Origin: Isochrysis galbana
Lineage: Eukaryota; Haptophyta; Isochrysidales; Isochrysidaceae
Reading direction: 5' to 3'
DNA: 64,000 nt
Assembly (NCBI GenBank): GCA_018136815.1
Contig: CM030931.1
Location: forward strand, 1,653,398-1,717,397
Shown: piece by piece, positions 11,310 through 22,853 of the stretch
Position numbering within the stretch: the stretch's first letter is position 1
Layout: every line of letters starts with the position of its first letter
Notes under the pieces: generated by a model
The model's input: only the letters and a program-made list of their open reading frames with translations
What the model was told of the DNA's origin: nothing
Database searches by the model: none
Made by a program: the position numbers and the translations under genes

Positions 11310-12006
11310 CTTAATAGTCTCACCACACACGCGGCCGTGGACCCTCTGGTTTCTACTCACGCAACAAAACTTTCTACACCCCCACTCTCCCGGCCCTTTC
11401 CCCCCCGCCATCAGGCGACTCCCCCCGTGCACTACTAGGGGGATTGGGGTGAAGGCCGACTTCCGACTTCTCCTGTAAACGGGCGCGAGACTAACCGATT
11501 TTTCGGTGAACGGAGCTCTCACTCTGCCCACCCCCATTCTCCGCGCGCTCTCTCCCCTCTCCTGCGGCGCACGCGATGGCGCATGGCGCGCCTGCGGCAG
11601 GCCTGCAGCTGCCCCTGGTGTCTGGTGTCCCCTGGAGGCTCCTGGAGGCCAGCTCAGGCTCAGGGGGCAGAGGAAGGAGGCTGGGGTTGGGCCCTGGCCT
11701 CCCCAACCTCTCCCTCGCTGGCGCTCCTGAGTCTCAGAGGCCCCCATGCTGCACCTGTCTGCCTGTCGACCAGGGGGGGAGGGGGGGTTGGAGCGATGGG
11801 CTGGCCACGACTGGACAGGACGCGCGAGGCAGGCGACAGGCGAGCCTGCCAGGGAGAGAGAGGGTCATCATGGCAGTCTGCTCCTGGCAAGCCAACAGGC
11901 ATGCCAGGAGCATGGGTGGTTCCTCCCCCATGGCCCATGGCAGGGGAGGAGTGGAGAGAGGGGGGGCTCGTGCCCCCCCATGGGCGAACTAAGGATAAAC
12001 TTAGTT
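11310..12006 (-). mobile_element. SINE-like retroposon, tail T + head A, antisense
   Basis: Plus-strand order is tail (TTAATAGTCTCACCACACACGCGGCCGTGG...) then module A, ending at the head hairpin AACTAAGGATAAACTTAGTT at about 11986-12005. Sense is therefore minus. It is a near full-length copy of the same family as 9865-10644. I could not find a matching target duplication, so one flank may be rearranged. Confidence 0.7.
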
Positions 12007-12333
12007 GGACATTGGCACGGAAAGAGACGAGAGGCGGCAGTTGTACGATATATCCTAGAGGCTCGCACAGACTAGGGTGGAGAACAGGTCTCACAACAGC
12101 CCCTCTGTGAACTACACTAGAGGAAAACCAAGAAGACCCGGGGCGCGCTGCTACGCTGCTGCTGCGCAAATTCAGCGTTTGGGCGGGGTGCAATGACCTC
12201 GATGTAAAAACCAACAGCCACACAATTCCATACATCTATCGGAGGATGAGAAAGGCCAAGCCAGCGGATTGCACCTCGGACACTCAGCGCACCCCACGGG
12301 ATGGGCACTGAAGCTCCGACCCAAGCATTGCAT
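12007..12333. other. Intergenic, likely 3' flank of the SDR gene
   Basis: Nothing recognisable between the retroposon head at 12006 and the stop codon of the minus-strand gene at 12334. Confidence 0.5.
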
Positions 12334-13425
12334 TTAAAGCGGCTTTGACGAATCGTCACGTGCCTTTACTCCGAGGACTCTCTCGGTCTCAGTGAGTGAC
12401 CAGCGCATTCCGGTGTTCCCGGACATGGCATTTACTAGCCTCATTTCTCGGGGGTCGAGCGGAATCTGTATCGCCGCATCGAAATAACGGATGAAATCAC
12501 CATTGCTCAGCCACATGTTTTTGAACCACGCCTCGTCGACATCCTCTTGTTGTGACGAGGCCGACACATTTTGCACGATTGTTTGGAATTGTGGCGGGAC
12601 CCCAGCGGATGACAAAGTGCTAGGGCTGTTCTCGCCCGGTTGGCACCAGCCAATGCGTAGAACCACGAAGCTTGTTCGACGAGCCACGTACGCCAGGGCA
12701 CGACAGAGCTGCTCGCCTGCTAGCTTGGCGGCGGCGTATGCCCTCGCATCGCCAGATTTGGCGAGGTCATCAGCATTCCGGAGCAAGGTACCGCACATGG
12801 GTGGAGAGTCAGGCTTCACGAGACCATACTCGGGCAAGTCCTTGTATCCGCCCATGACATGATTGGAAGACGCAAAAACGACGCGTCGCACTCCAGATTC
12901 GGACGCCGCAAGGAAGATATTGAAAGCATGCGACATGGAGGCAGCACTCTCCGCCCACGTGGCGTTGGGGTATGGGTTGACGGCCGAAAAGTGCACGACG
13001 GTATCCGCGCCTGCGACAGCGGAGCGCCATGCACCGTTGCCGTCGGCGAGGTCGCCGAGGACCACTTGTGCGCCATCGGTCACGCGCTCGGCGGCGTAGA
13101 ACTGCGGGTGCTCAATCAGTGTCACCTCCCAATCTCCGCTCGCGAGCAGGTGCTTCGAGAGCTTGATGCCGAGATTGCCGCATCCGCCCGTGATCACGAC
13201 GCGGGGGCGGCGGCGCGTGAGCCGGCGGTACAAGAAGACGCCTGCCGCCGCCGCCCCCGCCGCCGCCGCGAGTGCGGGGGCGAGCCGCATCCCGGCGCGA
13301 CGAGAGGGAGAGAGAGCGGAAGGGAGCACGCCGGCGGCAGCCGCACGCCAAGCCCGCCGACGACGAGAGATTCGCACGAGATGCATACTAGAGCTAGAGG
13401 CATGAGCTTCTTGGGTCGGCCCCAT
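12334..13425 (-). CDS. Extended SDR, NAD(P)-dependent epimerase/dehydratase-like protein
   Basis: A single open frame of 363 aa. After a basic, Ala-rich leader with a hydrophobic stretch (LAPALAAAAGAAAAGVFLY) the Rossmann fold starts: RVVITGGCGNLG is the GxxGxxG dinucleotide site, and ADTVVHFSAV follows. The catalytic pair is in AYAAAKLAGE (YxxxK). The later block LRIGWCQPGEN...NMWLSNGDF resembles uronate-dehydrogenase-like extended SDRs, so a sugar or uronic acid substrate is plausible but unproven. The leader could anchor the enzyme in a membrane or be an organelle presequence. Internal ATGs at about 13386 and 13290 are alternative starts. Confidence 0.8.
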   Translation of the reverse strand: MGPTQEAHASSSSMHLVRISRRRRAWRAAAAGVLPSALSPSRRAGMRLAPALAAAAGAAAAGVFLYRRLTRRRPRVVITGGCGNLGIKLSKHLLASGDWEVTLIEHPQFYAAERVTDGAQVVLGDLADGNGAWRSAVAGADTVVHFSAVNPYPNATWAESAASMSHAFNIFLAASESGVRRVVFASSNHVMGGYKDLPEYGLVKPDSPPMCGTLLRNADDLAKSGDARAYAAAKLAGEQLCRALAYVARRTSFVVLRIGWCQPGENSPSTLSSAGVPPQFQTIVQNVSASSQQEDVDEAWFKNMWLSNGDFIRYFDAAIQIPLDPREMRLVNAMSGNTGMRWSLTETERVLGVKARDDSSKPL

Positions 13426-14110
13426 TTCTACTACTAGTAGGCACTATAAAATCTTACCCTTTGACCTTTGGTTTCTAGAAGGTGCTCAAACTGCATGAAA
13501 GCCTCCTCAAGTAGAAAGCTCGGCCGACAATCGAGGGTTTTTGTGGGAGTTTCACTTAGGTTTCACTTTGCGTTTGACGTCAAACGCCGAGGAGAAAGCT
13601 CGGTGGAACGTGTTTGTTTTTCTGCGTACAGTGGGAGCGCAGTGAGGATGTGGCGAGTTTGCCCACCGGTTTTTTTTCCGCTGGGGAGGAGAGCGCGCGA
13701 TGGCGACGGCGGTGCGCTTGCAAGCCGGTAGAGCCCGTCAGAGGCCTCAGCCCCGGGCGGTCGCGCCGCGTGCATGCAGTGCCGCAGAAGCATGAGCAAG
13801 GCATACCCTCTCACCTCTCACTCCTCCGCATCCGCACCCACCTCGCGCTCCATTGGCAGGCTGAGTCAGATGACGTGAACAAGAAGACACGCATGGATTG
13901 GACGGAGCCTCGACGCATCGCACTCTTGATTGAAGCAAATCATTGACGTTGGGGCGAAGGCCTTCAAGACCTTCAAGGACGGCGCAGGAAAAGATGGTGA
14001 CAAGCTCACACAAGCACACATTTGGACCAACAAGACCGACGGCATCCTCACTCTCGTCCTCTTGGATGAGAGCTTCCAAGAGTTCGGAGAGAACTTTCCA
14101 AGCCCATACG
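13426..14110. other. Intergenic; possible gene fragment at 13930-14105
   Basis: Mostly featureless. The plus-strand frame at 13930-14105 (...AFKTFKDGAGKDGDKLTQ..., ...TLVLLDESFQEFGENF) reads like protein and could be a lone exon or decayed gene. It runs straight into the repeat at 14111. No family recognised. Confidence 0.35.
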
Positions 14111-14251
14111 TAGGGCGGTCAAACAGGGGCTTTTTAACTATTAGTAAGGGTTGGGCTGTATTTTTTGACCGTGGCGCAAGGCCCAATAAAAAACCTTCAG
14201 GGGGGGCCACCTGCCGCCACGAAAATCTTAGCCAGGAAATGGTGCGATTCT
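14111..14251 (+). repeat. Short interspersed repeat, copy 1
   Basis: Starts TAGGGCGGTCAAACAGGGGC and continues through TTTTTGACCGTGGCG, CCCAATAAAAAA and CCAGGAAATGGTGCGATTC. A second copy is at 44689-44826. Internal GCGGTCAAA/TTTGACCG arms give it hairpin character, as in a MITE. Confidence 0.65.
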
Positions 14252-14612
14252 CCCCCCCTCTCCCGCGGCATGGCGCTGCGTGCTCGCAGGCTCTGTCTGT
14301 GTCTGTCGTAATCATCCTGCGATCGAGTAAGTATTAGTTATTCAGCCTCTTTATTAACGTAATCTACCCTATCCTCTGTGTGGGACTTTCCTAGTGACCC
14401 CCAGCCGAGCCACGCGCTCATTCTTGCTCTGCAAGGGTTTTGTTTTAGCGCGTAGACCCCCCACACCCACCCAAATATCCACCAAGTATCCAGGGCACCC
14501 ATGGAAATATCCAGAGATAGCTAGTCCTGCCAAAATTCGCCCAAATATCCAGTAGATATATCCGGATATTTCTGCCAAGGCCTAGCCCCTAGAGGCTCCC
14601 TATATAGCCATA

Positions 14613-15484
14613 ATAAATAAAATAATTAATGTTATATCCTAGCCAACCCCACTAGCTCATTGGACACAACTTTTCCGTCCCGGAATCCCGCCATGCCTGA
14701 CGGGCCAGGTGTCCGAGTGATACCGGGGGGAGGGGGCACTGCCCCCTCCCCTCGATATTTGTCCTCCCCCCAGTGCACGCACCGACCCCGCGCACCCCAG
14801 CACGTCCTCTCCTCGAGTCCACGCTGGGGGAAAACCCCTTTCGGGTAAAAGCAACGCGGGGGGGGGGGGGCACTCGTGAATAGGGGCCCAGGAGCGCTAA
14901 TCTCTCCCCGCCGAAGCGAGTGGCCGCGGCGAGCCGCGGCCCTTCCCTCCTGGCTCTGGCGCCCCCGTCTTCTCTTACACAAACGGGGCGAGAAGACACG
15001 TTTCTGCCGGAGGGGAGAGCTGCCGCTCCCCCCTCCCCTCCCTCTTCCCTTTTCCTCCTCTCTTCCCTGCGGCGGGGGCCCATGGCGCGCGCCTGCGGCC
15101 CCTCTTCAGGTCCCCAGGAGGCCGGCAGGGGCCTGGGAGCGCAGCTCAGGGGGCAGGTGAGGCTGGGGCATGGCCCTGGCCCCTCCTGCCTCTCCCTCGC
15201 TGGCCCTCGAGCCCCTGCCAGTCGACTGGAGCTGGCTGGGGGGTCCTCATCAGGGGGGCCCAGGGGGAGGAGGGGCTGGTCAGAGGGATGGGCAGGCCAC
15301 GACGGGCCAGGGCGGGCGAGTCAGGCGGGCCTGTGGGGAGAGGAATGGGTCAGCAGGGCTGTGTGCTCCTGGCAAGCCATCAGGCGTGCCAGGAGAGTGG
15401 GTGGTTCCTCCCCCATGGCGGGGGAGGAGTGGAGAGAGAGGGGGGCTCGTGCCCCCCCATGGGCGAACTAAGTATAAACTTAGT
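14613..15484 (-). mobile_element. Complete SINE-like retroposon, head A + tail B, with 17-bp target duplication
   Basis: The 17-bp sequence CTCCCTATATAGCCATA occurs immediately left (about 14596-14612) and right (about 15485-15501). Sense is minus: the head hairpin AACTAAGT-TTAT-ACTTAGTT is at 15465-15484. Module A runs to about 15070, then module B, ending in TTAATTATTTTATTTAT at 14613. It shares module A with the T-tailed elements but has an unrelated tail. No credible coding frame. Confidence 0.85.
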
Positions 15485-15501
15485 TCTCCCTATATAGCCA
15501 T

Positions 15502-15993
15502 ATGTACTACAAATAGCTTCGTCGTCCACCTGGTGGATTAGGCATATACGAGGGTTAAGCCCCAATATACCCCATGCAACATAGTTCAATCAAGGGCGTG
15601 TGCTTTCTCGTTTAGCGCTCATTAGTTATATTTTTGATCTATATGGGTCCTACGGGTTTCGGGTTTCATAGTTTTGAAACGGAAACGGAGGTAGTATGTA
15701 GTATGTAGTATGCAGTATGAGTATGAGGTATATGAGGCTTCTTCTTCTTCTTTCTACTTCTTCTTTCAGTTTCTGCTTTGTGCGAATAATGAGAATGTAT
15801 GGGCAGGTAAGGCTTGTAACCACTTGGATTTGGGACTAACCGGATATTGTGGGTAGTTCACCAACCCCTATCTAGTTAGATAGTGATAGTTGCAAATGGC
15901 CCCCTGGGTAGCTGGGTATTCTGGGTATCCCGATACCCATATACACCCATATTATTATATACTACATATTATATATAGTAGTATATATTATTA
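15502..15993. other. Intergenic, low-complexity DNA
   Basis: Includes short tandem GTAGTATGTAGTATGCAGTATG steps (about 15690-15735), CTTCTTCTTCTT and an AT-rich TATATAGTAGTATATATTATT stretch next to the TG tract. The segment 15505-15560 resembles the DNA upstream of the NXPE-like gene (5611-5665). No gene. Confidence 0.5.
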
Positions 15994-17057
<1,064 letters not shown>

Positions 17058-17538
17058 ACACCTATTCCAACACTGGTCTCTCTCATTATCATTGCTCGTA
17101 TCTATAAGGTTTCATTACATTCCTAGTAGGGAGCTAGCCGAGGCCGCCGGCCTGTCTTCGGCGCACTGCGCACTGCTGTACGGCGGCTCCGCCGCCGCTA
17201 CCTGGGTGATTATCCTGAATAGTGGATTTTCACTATTCGGAACCAGTGGGTAGTAGCCCCCCCCCTACCCACATGGAGGTGGGTAGTGGAAATCGGATGT
17301 GGGTAGGTGAGTAGCACGATACCCAGTTATCTGGTTACAGGCCTTATGGGCAGGCGCGAGCACAGGAGTGGCCGAAGGGCTCATAGCTCATAGTATGCGC
17401 GTGGCTTGTGTGATACTCGCTTGGGCGACAATGGTAATGTCGTCGGCTACAGCAGTAATATGGTCTCGGCCAATGTCAATGTGAACTTGCGGCTATTGTA
17501 TGGAGAGGGAGAGTACTCTTACTAGTGCTGTCGCGGCT
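17058..17538. other. Intergenic, small hairpins
   Basis: Contains GAATAGTG-GATTTT-CACTATTC (about 17217-17238), a perfect 8-bp stem. Repeated GTGGGTAG/CTACCCAC words sit around 17248-17310. No gene seen. Confidence 0.45.
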
Positions 17539-17842
17539 GCTAAACAGAGGTGGGGATGGTATGGCAGAAATGGGGAGGGGAATAGCTGAGAGTTGCACAG
17601 AAAATGGTGGGAAAATAACATATGAACCGATCGGCAAAAGGCTAAACAGAGGTGGGGATGGTATGGCAGAAATGGGGAGGGGAATAGCTAAGAGTTGCAC
17701 ATGAAATGGTGGGAAAATAATATGAACCGATCGGCAAAAGGCTAAACAGAGGTGGGGATGGTATGGCAGAAATGGGGAGGGGAATAGCTAAGAGTTGCAC
17801 AGGAAATGGTGGGAAAATAATATATGAACCGATCGGCAAAAG
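17539..17842. repeat. Three tandem copies of a 101-bp unit
   Basis: Copies start at about 17539, 17640 and 17741 with CTAAACAGAGGTGGGGATGG and end GAACCGATCGGCAAAAGG. They are nearly identical and lie directly downstream (minus-strand sense) of the tRNA gene at 17856-17945. Confidence 0.9.
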
Positions 17843-17855
17843 GAGGGCAAAAAGA

Positions 17856-17945
17856 GCTGCTGCACGGGATCGAACCGCGGCTGCCAGATGGCTTCTCATG
17901 GGCATGACTCAAAGTCTGGAGTGCTCACCACTACACCACAGCAGC
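17856..17945 (-). tRNA. tRNA-Gln(UUG) with a 19-nt intron
   Basis: The minus strand folds as a tRNA. Acceptor arms are GCTGCTG/CAGCAGC. The D arm (GTGT..GCAC stem) contains box A TGGTGTAGTGG. The anticodon stem is CCAGA/TCTGG around CTTTGA, and the T arm is CGCGG-TTCGATC-CCGTG (box B). Anticodon TTG reads CAA (Gln). A 19-nt insert (GTCATGCCCATGAGAAGCC) follows position 37, the canonical site of nuclear tRNA introns. A TTTTT run after the 3' end suits RNA polymerase III termination. Confidence 0.88.
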
Positions 17946-18987
17946 GACGAATGCACCACGTATGCCCTCAAGCAATATCAGTATGCTACGTATGATACCA
18001 GTGCAGCTGGACAGCCTGCGCTAAGGATCACCGACTCTCAACGGGACGTCTGCACCAAGCGCGCTCCTCCCCCCCTCCCCCCTCCCCCCCGGTTCTTTGA
18101 CCTGGATGGTGAGTCGTTTGACGAATAATGTCGAATGTCAAACGCCTCACCGGGCTCTCACTCATCAATCAATTGTCAATTGTCACTTACAAGTGTCACT
18201 TGCACTTTCACACTTTCACCCATCACCATCACCCATCACCCAATGACATTGCCATAGAGTATGATTAGTAATGAGATTGTCGGGAGTTCTGCTTCTGCTT
18301 TTCTAAGGGAAGCAGAGGGCCAGAGGGCCTGCAATGGGGGAGGTAGGATCAGGTACGTAGTTTTGTGCCTTGGTTGGGTCTTAGTGCAGTCATGTGTGTC
18401 AGTGTGTCGTGGCTTAGCGTGTTGGTGTATGGCTGGTGGCGATGTGCAATATATGTTGGAGCGATGCGGCATCGATGCGATGCCATCGCGATGCTCATGT
18501 CTTCTTTGGAAACGGCTCGCGAAAGCGCACCGGCGGCTAGCGCGGCGCAGGATTCTTCCGGGGTGACCAGGCGGACGGGCTCATCGGAGAAATGAGAATG
18601 AGGAGGGGAAAGAGCGGACATTGACATTGGAGACTGGAGATTGGCGGGCCGAGGGCGAGGGCGCGGAATGCGGCAGAATGCGGAACGCGAAACGGAGTGG
18701 AAGGAGGAAGGAACGCGCGAAAAGGGCGACGGCGGGACGGCGGGAGACGGATGCGCTTTCTTTAGTTAGGGGCTCGCTCGTAGGAGACTTTGTAGACTCG
18801 AAGGAATTGGACTTGGAACTCGGGGCTCGCGATGACAGGGATAGAACCCACAAATAAAATACACAAGACACAAGACCAAGACCAAGACCGTCAAGACCGA
18901 CGAGCCGACGGCCGACGAGCGACGAGCTTAATAAAGTTTAAGTTAAAGTCGCAAAAGGCTCTTCCCCACAAGCCTCGCTCCTTCGAC
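17946..18987. other. Intergenic; dispersed repeat at about 18500-18830
   Basis: 18030-18100 is C-rich, and 18220-18245 has CCATCACC repeats. About 18525-18830 (CGCACCGGCGGCTAGCGCGGCGCA...) resembles 34655-34870, a dispersed repeat pair. The frame ahead of 18988 (MTGIEPTNKIHK... from 18832) is open and could extend the next gene's N-terminus. Confidence 0.4.
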
Positions 18988-20485
18988 ATGGGCCAGTACT
19001 TTGTCTTCCTCGCCAAGCGACTCGGTCACCGCACCTACGAGGAGATCCGCGCCCCAGCCTTCAAGTTCTGCGAACACATGGAGGAGGGCATGAGCGGCGC
19101 CATCCTGGCGATGCTGCTCGTCACAGCCTCTGGCATGGGCCCACAGTGTGAGAAAAAGTCCCGCTGGGGGACAATAAGAAAAAACTGGGCTCAAGCGGAC
19201 AAGTCCCCGGCACCCGGGGAGACAGCCGCGAGAGGCGAGGCGGGAGAGGAGAATTCTCTCGGGGGAGGATTAGAGAGGGTGAGGGCCCCGCGAAACAACT
19301 GTAATGCAGCGACCGGGAAACATAAGTTCTCTGTCGTTCACCGACAAGTGATTTGACAACTCTACGATAGATAGATTTATTTATCATAAACATATCATTA
19401 AATTATGTTACGAATGGTGCCCCCAGCGCCCTTTCAAACATGCCACACACACTAGAAATCAGGCTCTAGACGCGCACATATGGACTGCCTGCGCGTCGCC
19501 ATGCGGCGCACAGACAGTCCATACACATATCTTACGAATACACACGCGCACTGCCCCCCCAATTCGACCCCTTCGAGCCCTGTAGCCGATCTGCTGACCG
19601 GCCGCGCCTGCCGAGAGAGACGCCAACTCTGACTTTTCAGCCAGGGAAGCTTGCTGCGAGGCGGGTGTGGGCTGGGGCGGGGTCAGGTGCTGGGTATGGC
19701 ACACCCAGGCCAAGGCCGGGCGGGGGGCTCGCGCTGCGCGCGCGCTGCTCGCACCTGGCTTCTGGCGCTCGTCTGCGCGCTGCGAAGGGGGGGAGTGCGA
19801 GAACGACCTGGAGGTGAGCGCGGCGAGCGTGAAGGGGCACATCGCGGCAGGCAGCGTGGGGGGGGCTTACCACTGGTGTTGGCCGCGCGAGTACACCCCT
19901 GTGGCAAGCTGGGCTGCCAGAGAGGAGTGGGGGAAGGGGGGGGGAGGGGAGCGGCGCGCGGCGGGCCTCCGCGGCCGCTGCAGCGGCTAAGTCCCCGGCA
20001 CCCGGGGAGATAGCCGCTGGAGCGAGCCCTTATTGTCACCTTTCGGCACCAGAACCTCACACTGTGGTGGAGGTGGAGACTTCCGCGTGGACCTGGCCAA
20101 GGAACGCTACCCGTCGATGTGGGCACTGATCAAGCCATACATGGGCCGTTGGTGCAAGGCAAAGCTCATGCTCGTCGGCGACTACTCCGACGAGTACGAC
20201 AGGATCCCCAAGACCAAGTACATTGGAGACGAGGCCGCCGTCGCGTACCTCTGCATGGAATACATCACGGCGGTCGCGTACGCTGAGACGAATCCCATGG
20301 TGCAAGTGCACCAAGTAGCTGGCAAACTCTACATGGAGAACAAGAAGGCCGTCCTCGCACGCGTCACGGACCTCGCCACCCAAGATCAGCCAAGCGACAT
20401 CGTCGCCTGCCAGAAGAACGACATCGACAATAGGATCGAAGAGGAGGTGTGTGAGAAAAAGACGAAAAGGATGAAAACTCAGTAG
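18988..20485 (+). CDS. Unknown protein starting MGQYF with GRW and GDYSDEYD motifs
   Basis: Exons 18988..19145 and 20053..20485 join in frame (591 nt, 196 aa). The junction reads GMGPQ/TSHCGGGG. The product is soluble-looking: MGQYFVFLAKRLGHRTYEE at the N-terminus, ALIKPYMGRWCKAKLMLVGD and YSDEYD in the middle, and a charged C-terminus. I have the impression that MGQY...GRW...GDY proteins form an uncharacterised family in protists, but cannot name it. The ~0.9-kb intron is unusual (separate entry). Some 130 bp after the stop lies a sequence found beside other copies (20625-20655). A frameshifted relative of the second exon lies at 60545-60846. Confidence 0.55.
19141..20067 (+). mobile_element. 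Large intron with terminal inverted repeats spanning both splice sites
   Basis: CCACAGTGTGAG at 19141 is the exact reverse complement of CTCACACTGTGG at 20056-20067. Inside both ends GACAATAAG and CAAGCGG/CCGCT-type words also pair, and GTCCCCGGCACCCGGGGAGA occurs at both 19203 and 19990. The proposed donor (CA/GTGTGAG, 19146) lies within the left inverted repeat. The acceptor (TTTCGGCACCAG, 20052) lies just outside the right one. It may be a transposon-derived intron (introner-like) or a DNA transposon inside the gene. Confidence 0.5.
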
Positions 20486-20617
20486 CTTTGGGGTTACCGT
20501 GTGTTTTGGGGAAGGGGGGAGTTGCTATGCTCACGTCCTTGATTAGCTTTGTACTCATCTTTGTGATAATAATACCATGGAGACTGGTTGAAAAAGAAAA
20601 CATGCACCTCTGGGTGA

Positions 20618-20657
20618 AAAAAATAATCACCTGGCCCTCTTTTGACGGAACGCGACT
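20618..20657 (+). repeat. Terminal-repeat-like motif of a DNA repeat family
   Basis: CACCTGGCCCTCTTTTGACG followed by GAACGCGACTT. Inverse copies (AAGTCGCGTTCCGTCAAAAG...) occur at 60406-60443 and 60845-60876, and a diverged one at 30526-30570. At 20.6 kb and 60.4 kb it sits 130-150 bp beyond the 3' end of the MGQYF-type gene, suggesting that gene copies moved inside an element. Confidence 0.6.
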
Positions 20658-20978
20658 TCACTCTCCCTCTCTCCCACTAGCTCGCTAGCGAGCCTCGTCT
20701 CTACTCTCCGACGCCACGCGTCACGATCCTCCGACCTTCAGTCTACCTCATCGCTCGTAGCGCCCGATGGCAGACCCTCCCAGACCCGACAATTACTATG
20801 ATCTTTCAGACATCTTCCCGCAAGCAACAATCAACGACCCTATCACGGCCGCGTCAGCTGCCGGCTCGATCGAACGGCCCACTGCCTACGAGCCTGTAGT
20901 CATCGCGTGTTCGACACCGGAGAGCCCAACTTCGAACTGATGCCGGGCGCGCTGCGCGCCCGTTTTTGACGATCCATC
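20658..20978 (+). other. Short open frame of unknown worth
   Basis: 20767-20940 encodes a 57-residue frame starting MADPPRPDNYYDLSDIFPQA and ending at TGA. It reads well as protein but has no recognised motif and is followed by repeat DNA. It could be a truncated first exon. Confidence 0.3.
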
Positions 20979-20993
20979 CAGATGGGGGCCCCG

Positions 20994-21364
20994 GCACACA
21001 TCCCCCGCCTCCGAATAACAAGCAACCACACCGCGAAAACAACAATGACAATGACAACACAAGCGACAACCATCACACCACGCGACGACACCCACGCCTC
21101 GACACAGAAGAAACGGGCCACCTAGAGGCACAGGAGGAAGACGGGAAATCTCCACTAGGGGTAGGTGCACCCCGCCCAACCTAACCCCAACACCAACACC
21201 AACACCCCAACCCCCCCCCCGCAACCTGTGCCCCAAGTAGCAAGTAGTGCACGAGGGGAGTTGCCGCAAGGCGGGAAGCGAGGGAGAGGAAAGGAAGTGG
21301 GCGTGGCTACAGTAGCTAAACCCATGGCCGCGCGCGAGGCGAGAACATTAAAAGGTTTTTTTTT
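20994..21364 (+). mobile_element. 5'-truncated LINE family ii tail with 15-bp target duplication
   Basis: CAGATGGGGGCCCCG occurs at 20979-20993 and 21365-21379. The 371-bp insert contains GAAACGGGCCACCTAGAGGCACAGG, AGTGCACGAGGGGAGTTGCC and GCCGCAAGGCGG. It ends GCGAGGCGAGAACATTAAAAGG plus nine T. The same 3' end follows LINE reading frames at 28049-28366, so sense is plus. Confidence 0.8.
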
Positions 21365-21538
21365 CAGATGGGGGCCCCGCCACACACCAAATAAATGTAC
21401 AATATACAATACAATATACAGGGGCCACCCGGACAGCCATGCCAATCGGGCCCCGATCGTCTCCGAAGGATTTTGTTTTCGTGGCGCAGCAGCCAGCGCT
21501 TCCCCCCTGAGAACGCGCGCGATGCCGTCGCCGTCGGC

Positions 21539-22853
21539 ATGGCCCTACGGCAGAGGCATCCGGTGCGCCACGACGGGGAGAGGGGCTCGCACGGAGAAAA
21601 CGCCTGGGAGAGAGGGGAGCGGGTATATACGCTTCAGATCATCGTGTTGTTACGGCCTTGCGGCTTTTGGGCGGCAGTTGGAGAGGAGTGCCCACGTTCA
21701 CAACCATGCTCACTTGCAGCACTTCTCCTTCCCCCTCCGTCTCGCAGCGAGTATGCATCGCACCGCAAGAAGGTCCACTCCGTTGCTTGGAACTGTCTGG
21801 GCACCAGGCTTGCTTCCGGCTCGGTCGACATGGCTGTACGTGTGTGGACCATCGATGAGAGCGGACGTGCTACCGATGTGGAGCTGAAGGGCCACACCGA
21901 CTCGGTTGATCAGCTTCGATGGGATCCTCGGAATGCAGACTTGCTGGGCACTGCTTCGGGAGACAAGACGGTATGTTAGTTTGGGCCCTTTCAAGATGGC
22001 ATCGCTCGAAAGGCGTCACGCCTCAAAGGCGACTCTGGCTCCTCTCACCCACTCACAACAGGTGCGAATCTGGGACGCGCGCACATCTAAGTGTGTGCAA
22101 GCCATTGAGACGCGTGGGGAGAACATCAACATCCGTTGGTCTCCAGATGGGCAGCACATTGCGGTTGGGGATAAGGAGGACAATATTTCGCTGATCGAGA
22201 CGCGCAAAGGGAAGGCGCTGAAGAATATCAAGTTTCCCCACGAGGTGAACGAGATGGCCTGGGATCACTCTGGACGACTCTTTTTTCTCACCACCGGTAG
22301 TGGCGCAGTAAACGTCTTTAGGTGCGCTCTCGAGGCCTTTCATCCCATCAGGTTGTCGCAAAGCTATTGCAATCAAGAGATGCTACAGCGTCCCTCTCCT
22401 GACTTCGCCGCATTGGTCTGCAGGTATTCTGATGTGCTTACGCCAGGAGAGCTAGAACCAGCATTAACGCTCGTAGGACACACAGCGAATTGCTACTGCA
22501 TTGAATTCGACCCGTCGGGCGACCACTTTGCGGTAGGCGGTGCCGACGCTCTTGTGTCCCTATGGAACACCAAAGAATTAGTGTGCGTGGCAACATTCAG
22601 CAATCTTGAATGGCCAGTCCGGACCATCTCCTTCTCATGCGACTCAGCGTACATCGCCTCAGGCTCCGAGGATCCATTGGTGGATGTGTCACATGTGCAG
22701 ACCGGAAAGCAAGCCTACGCCATTCCATGCAAAGCTCCGTCGAATACTGTTGCCTGGCATCCTACAAAAATGCTACTTGCCTATGCCGGCGATGACAAGG
22801 ACAAAATGGGCCGCGATGAGGGATCTCTCCGAATTTTCGGGTTCTCTACATGA
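21539..22853 (+). CDS. THOC3: THO complex subunit 3 (THOC3/TEX1), WD40 protein
   Basis: Secure exons are 21748..21970, 22062..22321 and 22424..22853. WD40 repeats run throughout: HRKKVHSVAWNCLGTRLASGS, GHTDSVDQLRWDP, GENINIRWSPDGQHIAVGD, GHTANCYCIEFDPSGDHF, GGADALVSLWNTKELVCV, and WPVRTISFSCDSAYIASGSE near the end. This order and wording match THOC3, the WD40 subunit of the nuclear THO/TREX complex that couples transcription to mRNA export. The 5' end is less sure. An ATG at 21539 is in frame, with a likely 60-nt intron 21688-21747 (GTGCCC...CTCGCAG), giving join(21539..21687,21748..). The protein stops at FGFST. Confidence 0.9.

Noticed and set aside
17539..17842. CRISPR-like array
   Set aside because: Units are 101 bp, contiguous, without unique spacers, and in a eukaryotic genome; a simple tandem triplication.
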